NCBI RefSeq assembly: GCF_002843425.1
Contig: NZ_NKXO01000017.1
Span: 1 to 64,000, forward strand
Reading direction: 5' to 3'
Source of the DNA: Raineya orbicola
GTDB lineage: Bacteria > Bacteroidota > Bacteroidia > Cytophagales > Thermonemataceae
Length of the DNA: 64,000 nt
Below are positions 44,965 to 53,184 of the stretch, piece by piece. The stretch's first letter is position 1; each line of letters starts with the position of its first letter. The notes beneath the pieces were generated by a model. It ran no database searches. It saw only the letters and a list, made by a program, of their open reading frames with translations, and had not been told where the DNA came from. The position numbers and the translations under genes were made by a program.

Positions 44965-45738
44965 ATGAATTTTGTGCAGTATCATACGCAAGACCGCATA
45001 GCATACATTACGCTCAATCGCCCTGGTAAACGCAATGCTTTGAACGAACAAGTTGTAAAAGAACTAAAACAGGCTTTTGGGAAGGCTCAAAATGATGAAT
45101 CCGCCAAAGTGATTGTATTACGTGCCACAGGAAAGGTTTTTTGTGCAGGGGCAGATTTAGAATATTTGCAAACTTTGCAAAATAATACTTACGAGCAAAA
45201 TTTAGCCGATTCTTCTAATCTGAAAGAACTTTTTGAAATCATTTACACACACCCCAAAGTGGTAATTGCTCAAATTCACGGACACGCCATTGCAGGTGGG
45301 GCGGGACTTGCCACTGTTTGTGATTTTTCTTTTGCTGTGCCTGATGCTCAATTTGGCTATACAGAAGTAAAAATTGGATTTATTCCTGCTATTGTATCGG
45401 TATTTTTACTTCGCAAAATAGGGGAGGGCAGAGCCAAAGAATTGCTTCTTTCTGGGGATTTAATTTCCGCTCAAAAGGCACTGGAATATGGTTTAATCAA
45501 CGAAATTGTACCTAACGAAAATTTAGAAAACAGAGTGAAAGAGTTTGCTTTACATCTTTGCAAAAGTAATTCTGCAATGAGTATGCAAACCACTAAAAAT
45601 ATGATAGCCCAAGTGCCTACAATGCCTATCTCGGAGGCTCTTAGTTTTGCCGCACAGCAAAATGCTCTTGCTCGTCAAACCGCCGACTGCAAGAAAGGAA
45701 TAGCCTCTTTTTTAGAAAAAAAACCTTTGGAATGGTGA
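44965..45738 (+). CDS. Enoyl-CoA hydratase family protein
   Basis: A 257-residue crotonase. CoA-binding and oxyanion-hole segments are KVFCAGADLEYL and IHGHAIAGGAGLATVCDF. The active-site stretch FGYTEVKIGFIPAIV keeps the Glu of true hydratases, in contrast to the crotonase at 25750, which has Asp. It hydrates an enoyl-CoA in fatty-acid or branched-chain amino acid breakdown; resemblance to methylglutaconyl-CoA hydratases makes leucine degradation possible. It has its own -7 element and stands between the OmpA gene and an exported-protein gene. Confidence 0.88.
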   Translation: MNFVQYHTQDRIAYITLNRPGKRNALNEQVVKELKQAFGKAQNDESAKVIVLRATGKVFCAGADLEYLQTLQNNTYEQNLADSSNLKELFEIIYTHPKVVIAQIHGHAIAGGAGLATVCDFSFAVPDAQFGYTEVKIGFIPAIVSVFLLRKIGEGRAKELLLSGDLISAQKALEYGLINEIVPNENLENRVKEFALHLCKSNSAMSMQTTKNMIAQVPTMPISEALSFAAQQNALARQTADCKKGIASFLEKKPLEW

Positions 45739-45814
45739 TTAGAGATTTCTTATTTTTTCATAAATGTAAAAAGTAAATATAAAGAAGTTAATTTTGCAAA
45801 AAATTGCAGGAAAA

Positions 45815-46423
45815 ATGCTAAAAATTCATTATTGGCTATTGTTAAATTTATTTTTAACGCATTTTTGGGCAGATGCCCAAAATATCAAACTCAAAAAAAC
45901 ATTCCTGACGCCCGGTATCAGTATGCTTGTGCCTTCGGATTTTACGCTTATGCCCGATGAGGCTCTTGCCAAAAAATATCTGACAACTAAAAAACCTTCT
46001 GCAATGTATTCTGACCCCGCAGGAGAAATAGATTTGGGCGTAAATATTACGAACAATTATTGGCAGGAGCAAGATATTCCAATGCTCAAAGACCTCTACA
46101 AAGGTAGTTTGCGAGCCAGTTACACGAAAGTTCAATTTTTTACAGAAGAGGTACGAACTATTAACAGAAGACGATTTGTAGTTTTGGAATTTGTAGGCAC
46201 CGTAGAAGATGATAAAGAAAGCATAATGGGCAAAAAAAATGCTTTGAGCCGCTACAACTATATGATGTACACGGTGGTAGAAAATAGAATTGTAGTAGTG
46301 AATTTCAATTGCCCTGCCAAGTATCAGTCTATTTGGCAGCCGTTGTTACCTAAAATTATGCAATCGGTAAAAATCAGGAATTTGAAAGAAAATGAACCTA
46401 AAAATCCAACAGAAGGAAAGTGA
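45815..46423 (+). CDS. Exported protein of unknown function
   Basis: A 202-residue protein with a signal peptide (MLKIHYWLLLNLFLTHFWADAQ, cleavage probably after ADA). The mature part reads like a small alpha/beta domain: TPGISMLVPSDFTLMPD, then RRFVVLEFVGTVED and RIVVVNFNCPAKYQ, a layout seen in uncharacterised periplasmic proteins of Bacteroidota related to DUF1795-type folds. No catalytic motif is evident. ATG 45815 is used; the upstream TTG (45794) lies in a TAATTTTG -7 element (45789-45796). The 3' end overlaps the tadA start by 32 nt, indicating translational coupling. Confidence 0.65.
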   Translation: MLKIHYWLLLNLFLTHFWADAQNIKLKKTFLTPGISMLVPSDFTLMPDEALAKKYLTTKKPSAMYSDPAGEIDLGVNITNNYWQEQDIPMLKDLYKGSLRASYTKVQFFTEEVRTINRRRFVVLEFVGTVEDDKESIMGKKNALSRYNYMMYTVVENRIVVVNFNCPAKYQSIWQPLLPKIMQSVKIRNLKENEPKNPTEGK

Positions 46424-46847
46424 TTTTTTTTGGATGCAAGTAGCCTATAATTTAGCACTTATCGCTTATGAAGAAAAAGAAATCCCCGTTGGAGCAATTG
46501 TGGTGGCTAACGAAAAACTCATTTCCAAAGGCTATAATCAGACTGAAAAATTGCAAGACGTAACGGCTCACGCCGAAATGATTGCTTTAACTTCTGCATT
46601 TAATCATTTGGGAAGCAAATATTTACAAGGTTGTACGCTTTACGTTACGCTTGAACCTTGTGTAATGTGTGCAGGAGCACTTGCTTGGTCGCAAATCAGT
46701 AGAGTTGTGTTTGGAGCAAAAGACGAACACAGAGGTTTTAGCCGTTGGGGCAACCTTTTGCACCCCAAAACAGAAATAATAGGTGGCATAATGGAACAAG
46801 AATGTAGCGAGCTATTAAAAAAATTCTTTGCTGAATTGCGAAACTAA
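46392..46847 (+). CDS. tadA: tRNA-specific adenosine deaminase
   Basis: TadA deaminates the wobble adenosine of tRNA-Arg(ACG) to inosine. The 151-residue protein has the zinc and catalytic motifs HAEMIAL and EPCVMCAGAL, preceded by EIPVGAIVV. This is the normal length and motif spacing. Its start overlaps the preceding exported-protein gene by 32 nt. Downstream, sod has its own promoter that begins within the end of this gene. Confidence 0.93.
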   Translation: MNLKIQQKESDFFWMQVAYNLALIAYEEKEIPVGAIVVANEKLISKGYNQTEKLQDVTAHAEMIALTSAFNHLGSKYLQGCTLYVTLEPCVMCAGALAWSQISRVVFGAKDEHRGFSRWGNLLHPKTEIIGGIMEQECSELLKKFFAELRN

Positions 46848-46858
46848 ATGTAATTTTG
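46827..46858 (+). promoter_or_regulatory. Promoter of the superoxide dismutase gene
   Basis: TTTG at 46827-46830 (inside the 3' end of tadA) and TAATTTTG at 46851-46858 are 20 nt apart. The predicted start near 46865 gives a leader of about 40 nt to ATG 46905. Confidence 0.65.
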
Positions 46859-46904
46859 TTTGTTTTTACGGTGTATAGTTCTTTAACCTAAAACTTTTTC
46901 AACT

Positions 46905-47516
46905 ATGGCATTCACACAAGCACCTTTACCCTACGCTGAAAATGCTCTTGAGCCTCATATTGATGCTCAAACAATGAATATCCACTATGGCAAACATCAC
47001 GCCGCTTATGTAACTAATCTCAATAATGCCATTGCAGGCACCGATGCTGAAAATATGAGTATTGAGGATTTGTGCAAAAATATTAGCAAATATCCTGTGG
47101 CAGTTCGTAACAATGGCGGTGGGCATTACAATCATACACTTTTTTGGGAAATTATGAGTCCTAATGGGGGTGGTACGCCCACAGGAGAGCTTGCCGAGGC
47201 TATCAATAAGGCTTTTGGTTCTTTTGATAAGTTCAAAGAGGAGTTTTCCAAAGCCGCTATGGGGCGTTTTGGTTCTGGTTGGGCTTGGCTTTGTGTAATG
47301 GAAGATAAATCCCTGAAAATATGCTCTACTGCCAATCAGGATAACCCCTTGATGGATATTGAAGGAGTACGTTGTGGTACGCCTATTTTAGGTTTAGATG
47401 TGTGGGAACACGCTTACTATTTGAAATATCAAAACCGCCGTGCCGATTACGTAGCCGCTTTTTTCAATGTAGTAGATTGGAACAAAGTAGCTGAAAAGTA
47501 CAAAAAAGCCATTTAA
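46905..47516 (+). CDS. Superoxide dismutase (Fe/Mn family)
   Basis: A 203-residue cytoplasmic dismutase converting superoxide to peroxide and oxygen. All four metal ligands are visible: His in [13 protein letters not shown], His in [10 protein letters not shown], and Asp and His in [18 protein letters not shown]. The [11 protein letters not shown] pattern leans toward Mn, but family members can be cambialistic, so the metal is left open. There is no signal peptide. It has its own promoter and a terminator. Confidence 0.95.
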   Translation: MAFTQAPLPYAENALEPHIDAQTMNIHYGKHHAAYVTNLNNAIAGTDAENMSIEDLCKNISKYPVAVRNNGGGHYNHTLFWEIMSPNGGGTPTGELAEAINKAFGSFDKFKEEFSKAAMGRFGSGWAWLCVMEDKSLKICSTANQDNPLMDIEGVRCGTPILGLDVWEHAYYLKYQNRRADYVAAFFNVVDWNKVAEKYKKAI

Positions 47517-47540
47517 GACTTAAATTTACTTTTTTTCAAT

Positions 47541-47566
47541 AAAGGGCGACTAAAAAGTCGCTCTTT
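47541..47566 (+). terminator. Terminator between sod and the convergent ATPase gene
   Basis: AAAGGGCGAC (47541-47550) pairs with GTCGCTCTTT (47557-47566) with one G-T wobble and a 6-nt loop. It lies 24 nt after the sod stop. Confidence 0.7.
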
Positions 47567-47594
47567 GCATTTGAAAGATGAAAACTTTAATTTT

Positions 47595-49313
47595 TTACAT
47601 TTTTACTTCCTCTACAAAAATTTCATCTTTGACTACCACTACGGCAAGCAGATGCAGTTGTTCTTTGCTTTTTAGCAAAGTATCTTGCTGATAGTAGTGC
47701 AAAATTTGCTCTTTGGCTTCTTGCATAGTGCTTTGAAGTAAATGGGTCTCCTCTTTTTTGAGATATTTCAGTTCAATAGCAAACTGATGATGCTTGAAAG
47801 GGTTATTGGGTCTGATGAAAAGCTCTAAATCCACATACCCGCCCCCGCTGATTTCTCGCTCACTTTGCACCCAAAAAATATTAGACTGAATGAAATACGC
47901 CATCAGCACCATTTTGATGTGCTTTTCATCAAAGCGAATAAAATCGCGATTGGAAAGATGTTGTAAAAGTTTCTGCACTAATGTAAAAAAACTTTCTGTT
48001 TTTCCACTGATAGCCATTTCTCTAACGGCTGATAAAACTAAATCTGCCTCTGCGGGCAAGTTGGCTTGTTCTTGCAAAATTTCGGCATAATATTGCCAGT
48101 ATAATTCGGCAATTACTTGATTAGGGATTTTGAAAAGGATAGTTCCTGTAATGTCGGTTTCTTGAATAGTCAGGTTACCCAAGTAAAAGAGAAAGTTGAT
48201 AAATTCTTTCCTGCCGAAGTGCTTTTCAAAACTAAACTGCAAAATCATTTGAGTATCTACGTACCCTTTTTCTAAAACATCATTTAGTACTTTTACATTT
48301 TCTTGCCAATTAGCGACTTCAAACATTGCTTTGAGTTTTCCGTAGTCGGGGGCGATGTTGGGGTCAAGCATTTGGCGAGGGTATTGTTGTTGTTGTTTGA
48401 AGTGGTCAAGGAAATACAAAACCATATCAGAATTGTAAATATTTTCTTGGCTTGAAGGGTAAAACCTGTATCCGTTGTAATACCGCCTCATATCGTTCAA
48501 AACAGCCTCTTCTTGCCTTTTATCTTGAAGGACAAGCCCAAGCAAGTTTCTGACTTCGCTTTCAGTGAAACCCATCATTGCCTCAAAGTCTTTCTCGTGG
48601 GTTAAGTGCCTCACGATATTAAAGCCACTGGTGAGGCTATCTAATGTAATAGGTGAAACGCCCGTGATAAAAAATCTATCTACGACACCTTGTTGTGTGG
48701 CATTTTTGATAGCTTCGTAAAACTTACGAACATAGCCATTCAGGGAAACGGTTTCTTTGAATTCTTGCAAATCACGGATTAAAATTTCATTGGTAAAATG
48801 GTCGTATTCGTCTATGAGCAGGTAGATTTTATGATTGAAATGATTTTTTTCATAAAAACCGAAGAAACTCCTTAAAATTATTTCAGGAGTTGGCTCATCA
48901 AGTATTTCTCTTGCTTCACGCAAAGATAGCAAGCCATATCCTATCAAAAAATCACGTACCGAAATTTTAATGCTGTTCAAAAAGTCTCTATAACTGCTTT
49001 CAGAAGTACGAGTATCAATTGCACTAAAATTAAAAAACAAAATCCGATAAGAATTAGCCAATGAAGTAGGATTTTTGCCGATATAGTATTTGCCGAAAAG
49101 CTCTTGAAATTTTTCTTTTCGGTTTATATCGTAATAATGTTCTAAAAGCGAAACAAACAAACTTTTCCCAAAACGGCGAGGACGCAGGAAAGCAATATTG
49201 GAATAATTTTCTAATAAAGGCAAATAGTTTGTTTTATCTACGAAAACGAGATTTTCTCGTACAATTTTTTCAAAATTGCTGATGCCATAAGGAAAAAATA
49301 CTTGGCTATTCAT
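47595..49313 (-). CDS. AAA-ATPase-like / PD-(D/E)XK nuclease-superfamily protein, copy A
   Basis: A 572-residue protein of the widespread Bacteroidota family with an N-terminal AAA-ATPase-like domain and a C-terminal PD-(D/E)XK-like domain (PF09820/PF08011 type). Walker A is RPRRFGKS (44-51), Walker B IYLLIDEYD (163-171), and the nuclease-like motif is VDLELFIRP ... FAIELKYLK near the C terminus. The biological role is unknown. Copy B lies directly upstream, overlapping by 4 nt, and the two are nearly identical except for residues about 98-162, between Walker A and Walker B. The stretch downstream of the block differs from copy B by only scattered changes. Confidence 0.88.
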   Translation of the reverse strand: MNSQVFFPYGISNFEKIVRENLVFVDKTNYLPLLENYSNIAFLRPRRFGKSLFVSLLEHYYDINRKEKFQELFGKYYIGKNPTSLANSYRILFFNFSAIDTRTSESSYRDFLNSIKISVRDFLIGYGLLSLREAREILDEPTPEIILRSFFGFYEKNHFNHKIYLLIDEYDHFTNEILIRDLQEFKETVSLNGYVRKFYEAIKNATQQGVVDRFFITGVSPITLDSLTSGFNIVRHLTHEKDFEAMMGFTESEVRNLLGLVLQDKRQEEAVLNDMRRYYNGYRFYPSSQENIYNSDMVLYFLDHFKQQQQYPRQMLDPNIAPDYGKLKAMFEVANWQENVKVLNDVLEKGYVDTQMILQFSFEKHFGRKEFINFLFYLGNLTIQETDITGTILFKIPNQVIAELYWQYYAEILQEQANLPAEADLVLSAVREMAISGKTESFFTLVQKLLQHLSNRDFIRFDEKHIKMVLMAYFIQSNIFWVQSEREISGGGYVDLELFIRPNNPFKHHQFAIELKYLKKEETHLLQSTMQEAKEQILHYYQQDTLLKSKEQLHLLAVVVVKDEIFVEEVKM

Positions 49314-51034
49314 ACGATTTGAATTTTTACTTCCTCTACAAAAATTTCATCTTTTACTACCACTACGGCAAGCAGATGCAGTTGTTCTTTGCTTTTTAGC
49401 AAAGTATCTTGCTGATAGTAGTGCAAAATTTGCTCTTTGGCTTCTTGCATAGTGTTTTGAAGTAAATGGGTCTCCTCTTTTTTGAGATATTTCAGTTCAA
49501 TAGCAAACTGATGATGCTTGAAAGGGTTATTGGGTCTGATAAAAAGCTCTAAATCCACATACCCGCCCCCGCTGATTTCTCGCTCACTTTGCACCCAAAA
49601 AATATTAGACTGAATGAAATACGCCATCAGCACCATTTTGATATGCTTTTCATCAAAGCGAATAAAATCGCGATTGGAAAGATGTTGTAAAAGTTTCTGC
49701 ACCAACCCGAAAAATATTGTTGCTTTTCCACTAATAGCCATTTCTCTTACGGCTGATAAAACTAAATCTGCTTCAGTGTGCAAGTTGGCTTGTTCTTGCA
49801 AAATTTCGGCATAATATTGCCAATATAGCTCGGCAATTACTTGATTGGGAATTTTGAAAAGGATAGTTCCTGTAATATCGGTTTCTTGAATAGTGAGGTT
49901 GCCTAAATAAAAAAGAAAATTGATAAATTCTTTTTTACCGAAATATTTTTCAAAATTAAACTGCAAAATCAGTTGAGTATCTACGTACCCTTTTTCTAAA
50001 ACCTCCTCTAATACTTTAATATTTTCTTGCCAATTAGCGACTTCAAACATTGCTTTGAGCTTTCCATAGTCGGGGGCAATGTTGGGGTCAAGCATTTGGC
50101 GAGGGTATTGTTGTTGTTGTTTGAAGTGGTCAAGGAAATACAAAACCATATCAGAATTGTAAATATTTTCTTGGCTTGAAGGGTAAAACCTGTATCCGTT
50201 GTAATACCGCCTCATATCGTTCAAAACAGCTTCTTCTTGCCTTTTATCTTGAAGGACAAGCCCAAGCAAGTCCCTAACTTCACTTTCAGTGAAACCCATC
50301 ATTGCCTCAAAGTCTTTCTCGTGGGTTAGGTGCCTCACGATATTAAAGCCACTTGTGAGGCTATCTAATGTAATAGGTGAAACGCCCGTGATAAAAAATC
50401 TATCAACGACACCTTGTTGTGTGGCATTTTTGATAGCTTCGTAAAACTTACGAACATAGCCATTCAGGGAAACGGTTTCTTTGAACTCTTGCAAATCACG
50501 GATTAAGATTTCATTGGTAAAATGGTCATATTCGTCTATGAGCAGGTAGATAGGTTCTTTGTAAAAAGCGGCATATTTTCTAAAAAAATGACTTAGAATT
50601 TCACTTGTTTCTGAATGATTTAGAATTTCTTGTTGCAAGGTTCTATCAAAGAGGGCATACTTGATAAAAAACTCTTCTAATGCTGATTTGATGTTAGAAA
50701 TAAATCCTGCCCGACTTTTTTCTTCTGTTTCAGTATTGATGCCACTAAAATTAAAAAACAAAATCCGATAAGCGTTAGCCAGTGGGGTAGGATTTTTGCC
50801 GATATAGTATTTGCCGAAAAGCTCTTGAAATTTTTCTTTTCGGTTCATATCGTAATAATGTTCTAAAAGCGAAACAAACAAACTTTTCCCAAAACGGCGA
50901 GGACGCAGGAAAGCAATATTGGAATAATTTTCTAATAAAGGCAAATAATTTGTTTTATCTACGAAAACAAGGTTTTCTCGTACAATTTTTTCAAAATTAC
51001 TGATGCCATAGGGAAAAAACACTCGGTTGCTCAT
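49310..51034 (-). CDS. AAA-ATPase-like / PD-(D/E)XK nuclease-superfamily protein, copy B
   Basis: A 574-residue tandem paralog of copy A with the same domains: Walker A RPRRFGKS at 44-51, Walker B YLLIDEYD ending at 170, and the C-terminal VDLELFIRP ... ELKYLK motif. Its stop overlaps the copy A start (ATGA), so both come from one mRNA with copy B first. Residues about 98-160 share little with copy A, while flanks on both sides are almost the same even at the DNA level. This suggests recent duplication or gene conversion around a variable segment. The C terminus has three extra residues (QIV). Confidence 0.88.
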   Translation of the reverse strand: MSNRVFFPYGISNFEKIVRENLVFVDKTNYLPLLENYSNIAFLRPRRFGKSLFVSLLEHYYDMNRKEKFQELFGKYYIGKNPTPLANAYRILFFNFSGINTETEEKSRAGFISNIKSALEEFFIKYALFDRTLQQEILNHSETSEILSHFFRKYAAFYKEPIYLLIDEYDHFTNEILIRDLQEFKETVSLNGYVRKFYEAIKNATQQGVVDRFFITGVSPITLDSLTSGFNIVRHLTHEKDFEAMMGFTESEVRDLLGLVLQDKRQEEAVLNDMRRYYNGYRFYPSSQENIYNSDMVLYFLDHFKQQQQYPRQMLDPNIAPDYGKLKAMFEVANWQENIKVLEEVLEKGYVDTQLILQFNFEKYFGKKEFINFLFYLGNLTIQETDITGTILFKIPNQVIAELYWQYYAEILQEQANLHTEADLVLSAVREMAISGKATIFFGLVQKLLQHLSNRDFIRFDEKHIKMVLMAYFIQSNIFWVQSEREISGGGYVDLELFIRPNNPFKHHQFAIELKYLKKEETHLLQNTMQEAKEQILHYYQQDTLLKSKEQLHLLAVVVVKDEIFVEEVKIQIV

Positions 51035-51145
51035 CGCTTTAACTTTTGAAGCAAAGTTAAAAAAAGATACTCAAATGTTTGTATTTAGTTGCAAAAAGCT
51101 ATTTTTACACCAAAATTTATCTAACTTTTTGAATATTACAGATAT

Positions 51146-52015
51146 ATGCGAAGTTTTTTTTTCTTTTGTTTCTTTGTATTGATTTTGGGGGCTTGCAAGC
51201 AAGAGCAACTCTCGGAAAAAACAGAAAAAGATAGTACTCAAAATAAAGAAGTTGCTTCACAAAATACAGAAGCAGATAGCATAGAGTATGTTTTTCAAGA
51301 AAATAAGGCTAATTTGAGTGTTGAACAGCAAAAGGGGATTGTTATCAATATTGTTCAGCAGTATTGTCAGAGCCTCAATGAACAAGATTTCAAGAAATTA
51401 CAATCACTTTTTGCTGATAGCGTGCAGTTTTACTTGGGACAAAAGCACATTACTAAGGAAGCAGTTGCTCAAATAGAAAAAGCAAAACTGAAAAATCGCA
51501 AAAACCCTCGCTTTTTTGCAGATTTAGCGAAAATACAAGTCTTTCCACAAAAAGCCATTGTACCTATCAAACAAATTGAGCCCGAGAAGAATAGAACTTT
51601 TGAAGCTGAATTTGTTTTTGATGAAGCCTATAATATTATAGCTTACCAAGAACGCCCATTTCTTGAACGAAAAATACCACTGAAAGAGCAATGGGAAGGT
51701 AAATTTGTAATAGAGGGAGGAAGGCAAATAGAAGCCTACTTAGAAATTAAGAATTTCAAAGAAAATACTTTTGATTTTTTCCTTGAAATAAACCCCAATA
51801 CCGATTGCAAAGGCAAATATGAAGGAAAAGCATCTTTAAGCTCTGATATGCAAGCCAATTCATTTGAAAACGAGCTATGTAATATTTCTTTTGAACTGCG
51901 GAAAGACGGACAAATTTCTATTTCTGAAAGAAAGCCTTGCCGATTACATAGCCCTACTTGTAGTTTTGAGGGCATTTACACGCTTTTCGGGCAAAAGGAA
52001 TTTCGTTGGCGTTAG
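51146..52015 (+). CDS. Lipoprotein with an NTF2-like region, function unknown
   Basis: A 289-residue lipoprotein: the signal peptide ends in the lipobox LILGAC (Cys17), followed by a charged, low-complexity linker (18-55). Residues about 62-170 (QKGIVINIVQQYCQSLNEQDF ... LFADSVQFYLG) have the shape of an NTF2-like fold. The C-terminal part contains beta-rich segments and several Cys residues (DCKGKYEG, NELCNISF, KPCRLHSPTCSFEG). No specific function can be given. It stands alone between the ATPase pair and the small membrane protein gene. Confidence 0.65.
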   Translation: MRSFFFFCFFVLILGACKQEQLSEKTEKDSTQNKEVASQNTEADSIEYVFQENKANLSVEQQKGIVINIVQQYCQSLNEQDFKKLQSLFADSVQFYLGQKHITKEAVAQIEKAKLKNRKNPRFFADLAKIQVFPQKAIVPIKQIEPEKNRTFEAEFVFDEAYNIIAYQERPFLERKIPLKEQWEGKFVIEGGRQIEAYLEIKNFKENTFDFFLEINPNTDCKGKYEGKASLSSDMQANSFENELCNISFELRKDGQISISERKPCRLHSPTCSFEGIYTLFGQKEFRWR

Positions 52016-52114
52016 GCGTAAAGTTGTCTCAATATTTTGATTTTAAGTATATTTTAGGGGCAAGCCTACAAAAGTTTCAAGGACTTTACTCTAAATGAGG
52101 TTTGATTTTATAAC

Positions 52115-52285
52115 TCACTTTTTACTTTTGTCATCAGAAAGCATTGCATAGGCTACATAAGCACCAAACAAAAATATAGCAACCCAAATAAGCCAAGTAA
52201 AGGCTTTCCACAAAAATTTTACTACTACCACTACCACTAAGCCAATTAGTAAAGCTATTGCTATTTTTACAAATTTGTTATCCAT
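52115..52285 (-). CDS. Small membrane protein, 56 residues
   Basis: A short open frame with two hydrophobic segments: IAIALLIGLVVVVVV (8-22) and FTWLIWVAIFLFGAYVAYAM (29-48), followed by a charged tail (SDDKSKK). Translation from the ATG at 52285 gives MDNKFVKIAIALL and ends with TGA. The composition (basic start, two helices, charged end) and the absence of competing frames support a real gene. It is convergent with the upstream lipoprotein gene. No family is recognised; function unknown. Confidence 0.6.
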   Translation of the reverse strand: MDNKFVKIAIALLIGLVVVVVVKFLWKAFTWLIWVAIFLFGAYVAYAMLSDDKSKK

Positions 52286-52463
52286 AATTCTATAATTTTT
52301 GCTGAAATATAAGAAAATAATTGAAAATCTTTGGCAGTTTTGGGATTATTTTTCTTTGGATTGCTTCTAAAAAACTTACAAGCCTTAAAAAAAATCTTAT
52401 TAACTGCTGGGGGTATCAAAAGATTTTTCAAATTTGCGGACATTTTGAGCTATCCTATTTCAA

Positions 52464-53147
52464 ATGGAACGATTGCTACATATTCAGGAAACATTAGAGC
52501 AGTTGGGGGCTGAATTTTGTGTTTCTATCGCCGAGCTTGCTGAAAGGGCTTCGCAGTGGAATGGCTTTCTATGGGACTGGGACGGCGTTTTTAATACAGG
52601 CTACAAAACCAAAGAGCAAAGTAGTGGCTTTAACGAGTCTGACTCTATGGGTATCAATATGTTACGTTTCGGATATTGGCTGAAAAATGGAAGAATTCCT
52701 TTTACAGCTATTATTACAGGCGAAGAGAACCCAACGGCTATTCATTTTGCTCAAAGAGAGCATTTCAATGCCATTTGCCTTAAATTTTCCCATAAAACCG
52801 AAGCATTAGAAATTTTACAAAAAAAATACTTGCTTGATAGTCAGAAAATTGCTTTTGTGTTTGATGATATTTTAGATGTAGCTTTGGCTCAAAAAGTATC
52901 AGGACGTTTTTTGGTACAAAGAAATTCTGCACCTTTCTTTGTAGAATATGCAAAAAAACACGAAATTTGCGACTACATTACGGCTTCGCAAAGTGGGGAA
53001 GGGGCTATTCGGGAAATTTGTGAATTAATTCTTTCGCTCTTTGATAGCTACCATAAAACTATTTCCGAACGTATTGCTTATAGTTCAGCTTATCAAGAAT
53101 ATCTTTTGCAACGCAATACACTTGAAACTATTGTATTGAAAAAGTGA
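52464..53147 (+). CDS. HAD-family phosphatase-like protein (KdsC-like)
   Basis: A 227-residue HAD-fold protein. The nucleophile motif is WDWDGVFNTG (DxD form), residues about 37-46. Motif II is AIITGEEN, and motif III/IV contains FVFDDILDVAL. The arrangement with few inserts resembles KdsC-type phosphatases (3-deoxy-D-manno-octulosonate 8-phosphate), but the N-terminal ~35 residues are extra and substrate residues cannot be checked, so a more general sugar-phosphate phosphatase is possible. It lies 37 nt before murD on the same strand, which hints at an envelope role. Confidence 0.7.
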   Translation: MERLLHIQETLEQLGAEFCVSIAELAERASQWNGFLWDWDGVFNTGYKTKEQSSGFNESDSMGINMLRFGYWLKNGRIPFTAIITGEENPTAIHFAQREHFNAICLKFSHKTEALEILQKKYLLDSQKIAFVFDDILDVALAQKVSGRFLVQRNSAPFFVEYAKKHEICDYITASQSGEGAIREICELILSLFDSYHKTISERIAYSSAYQEYLLQRNTLETIVLKK

Positions 53148-53184
53148 TAGACCAAAATTTAAGCGAAAAAATTTCATAAAAGCT

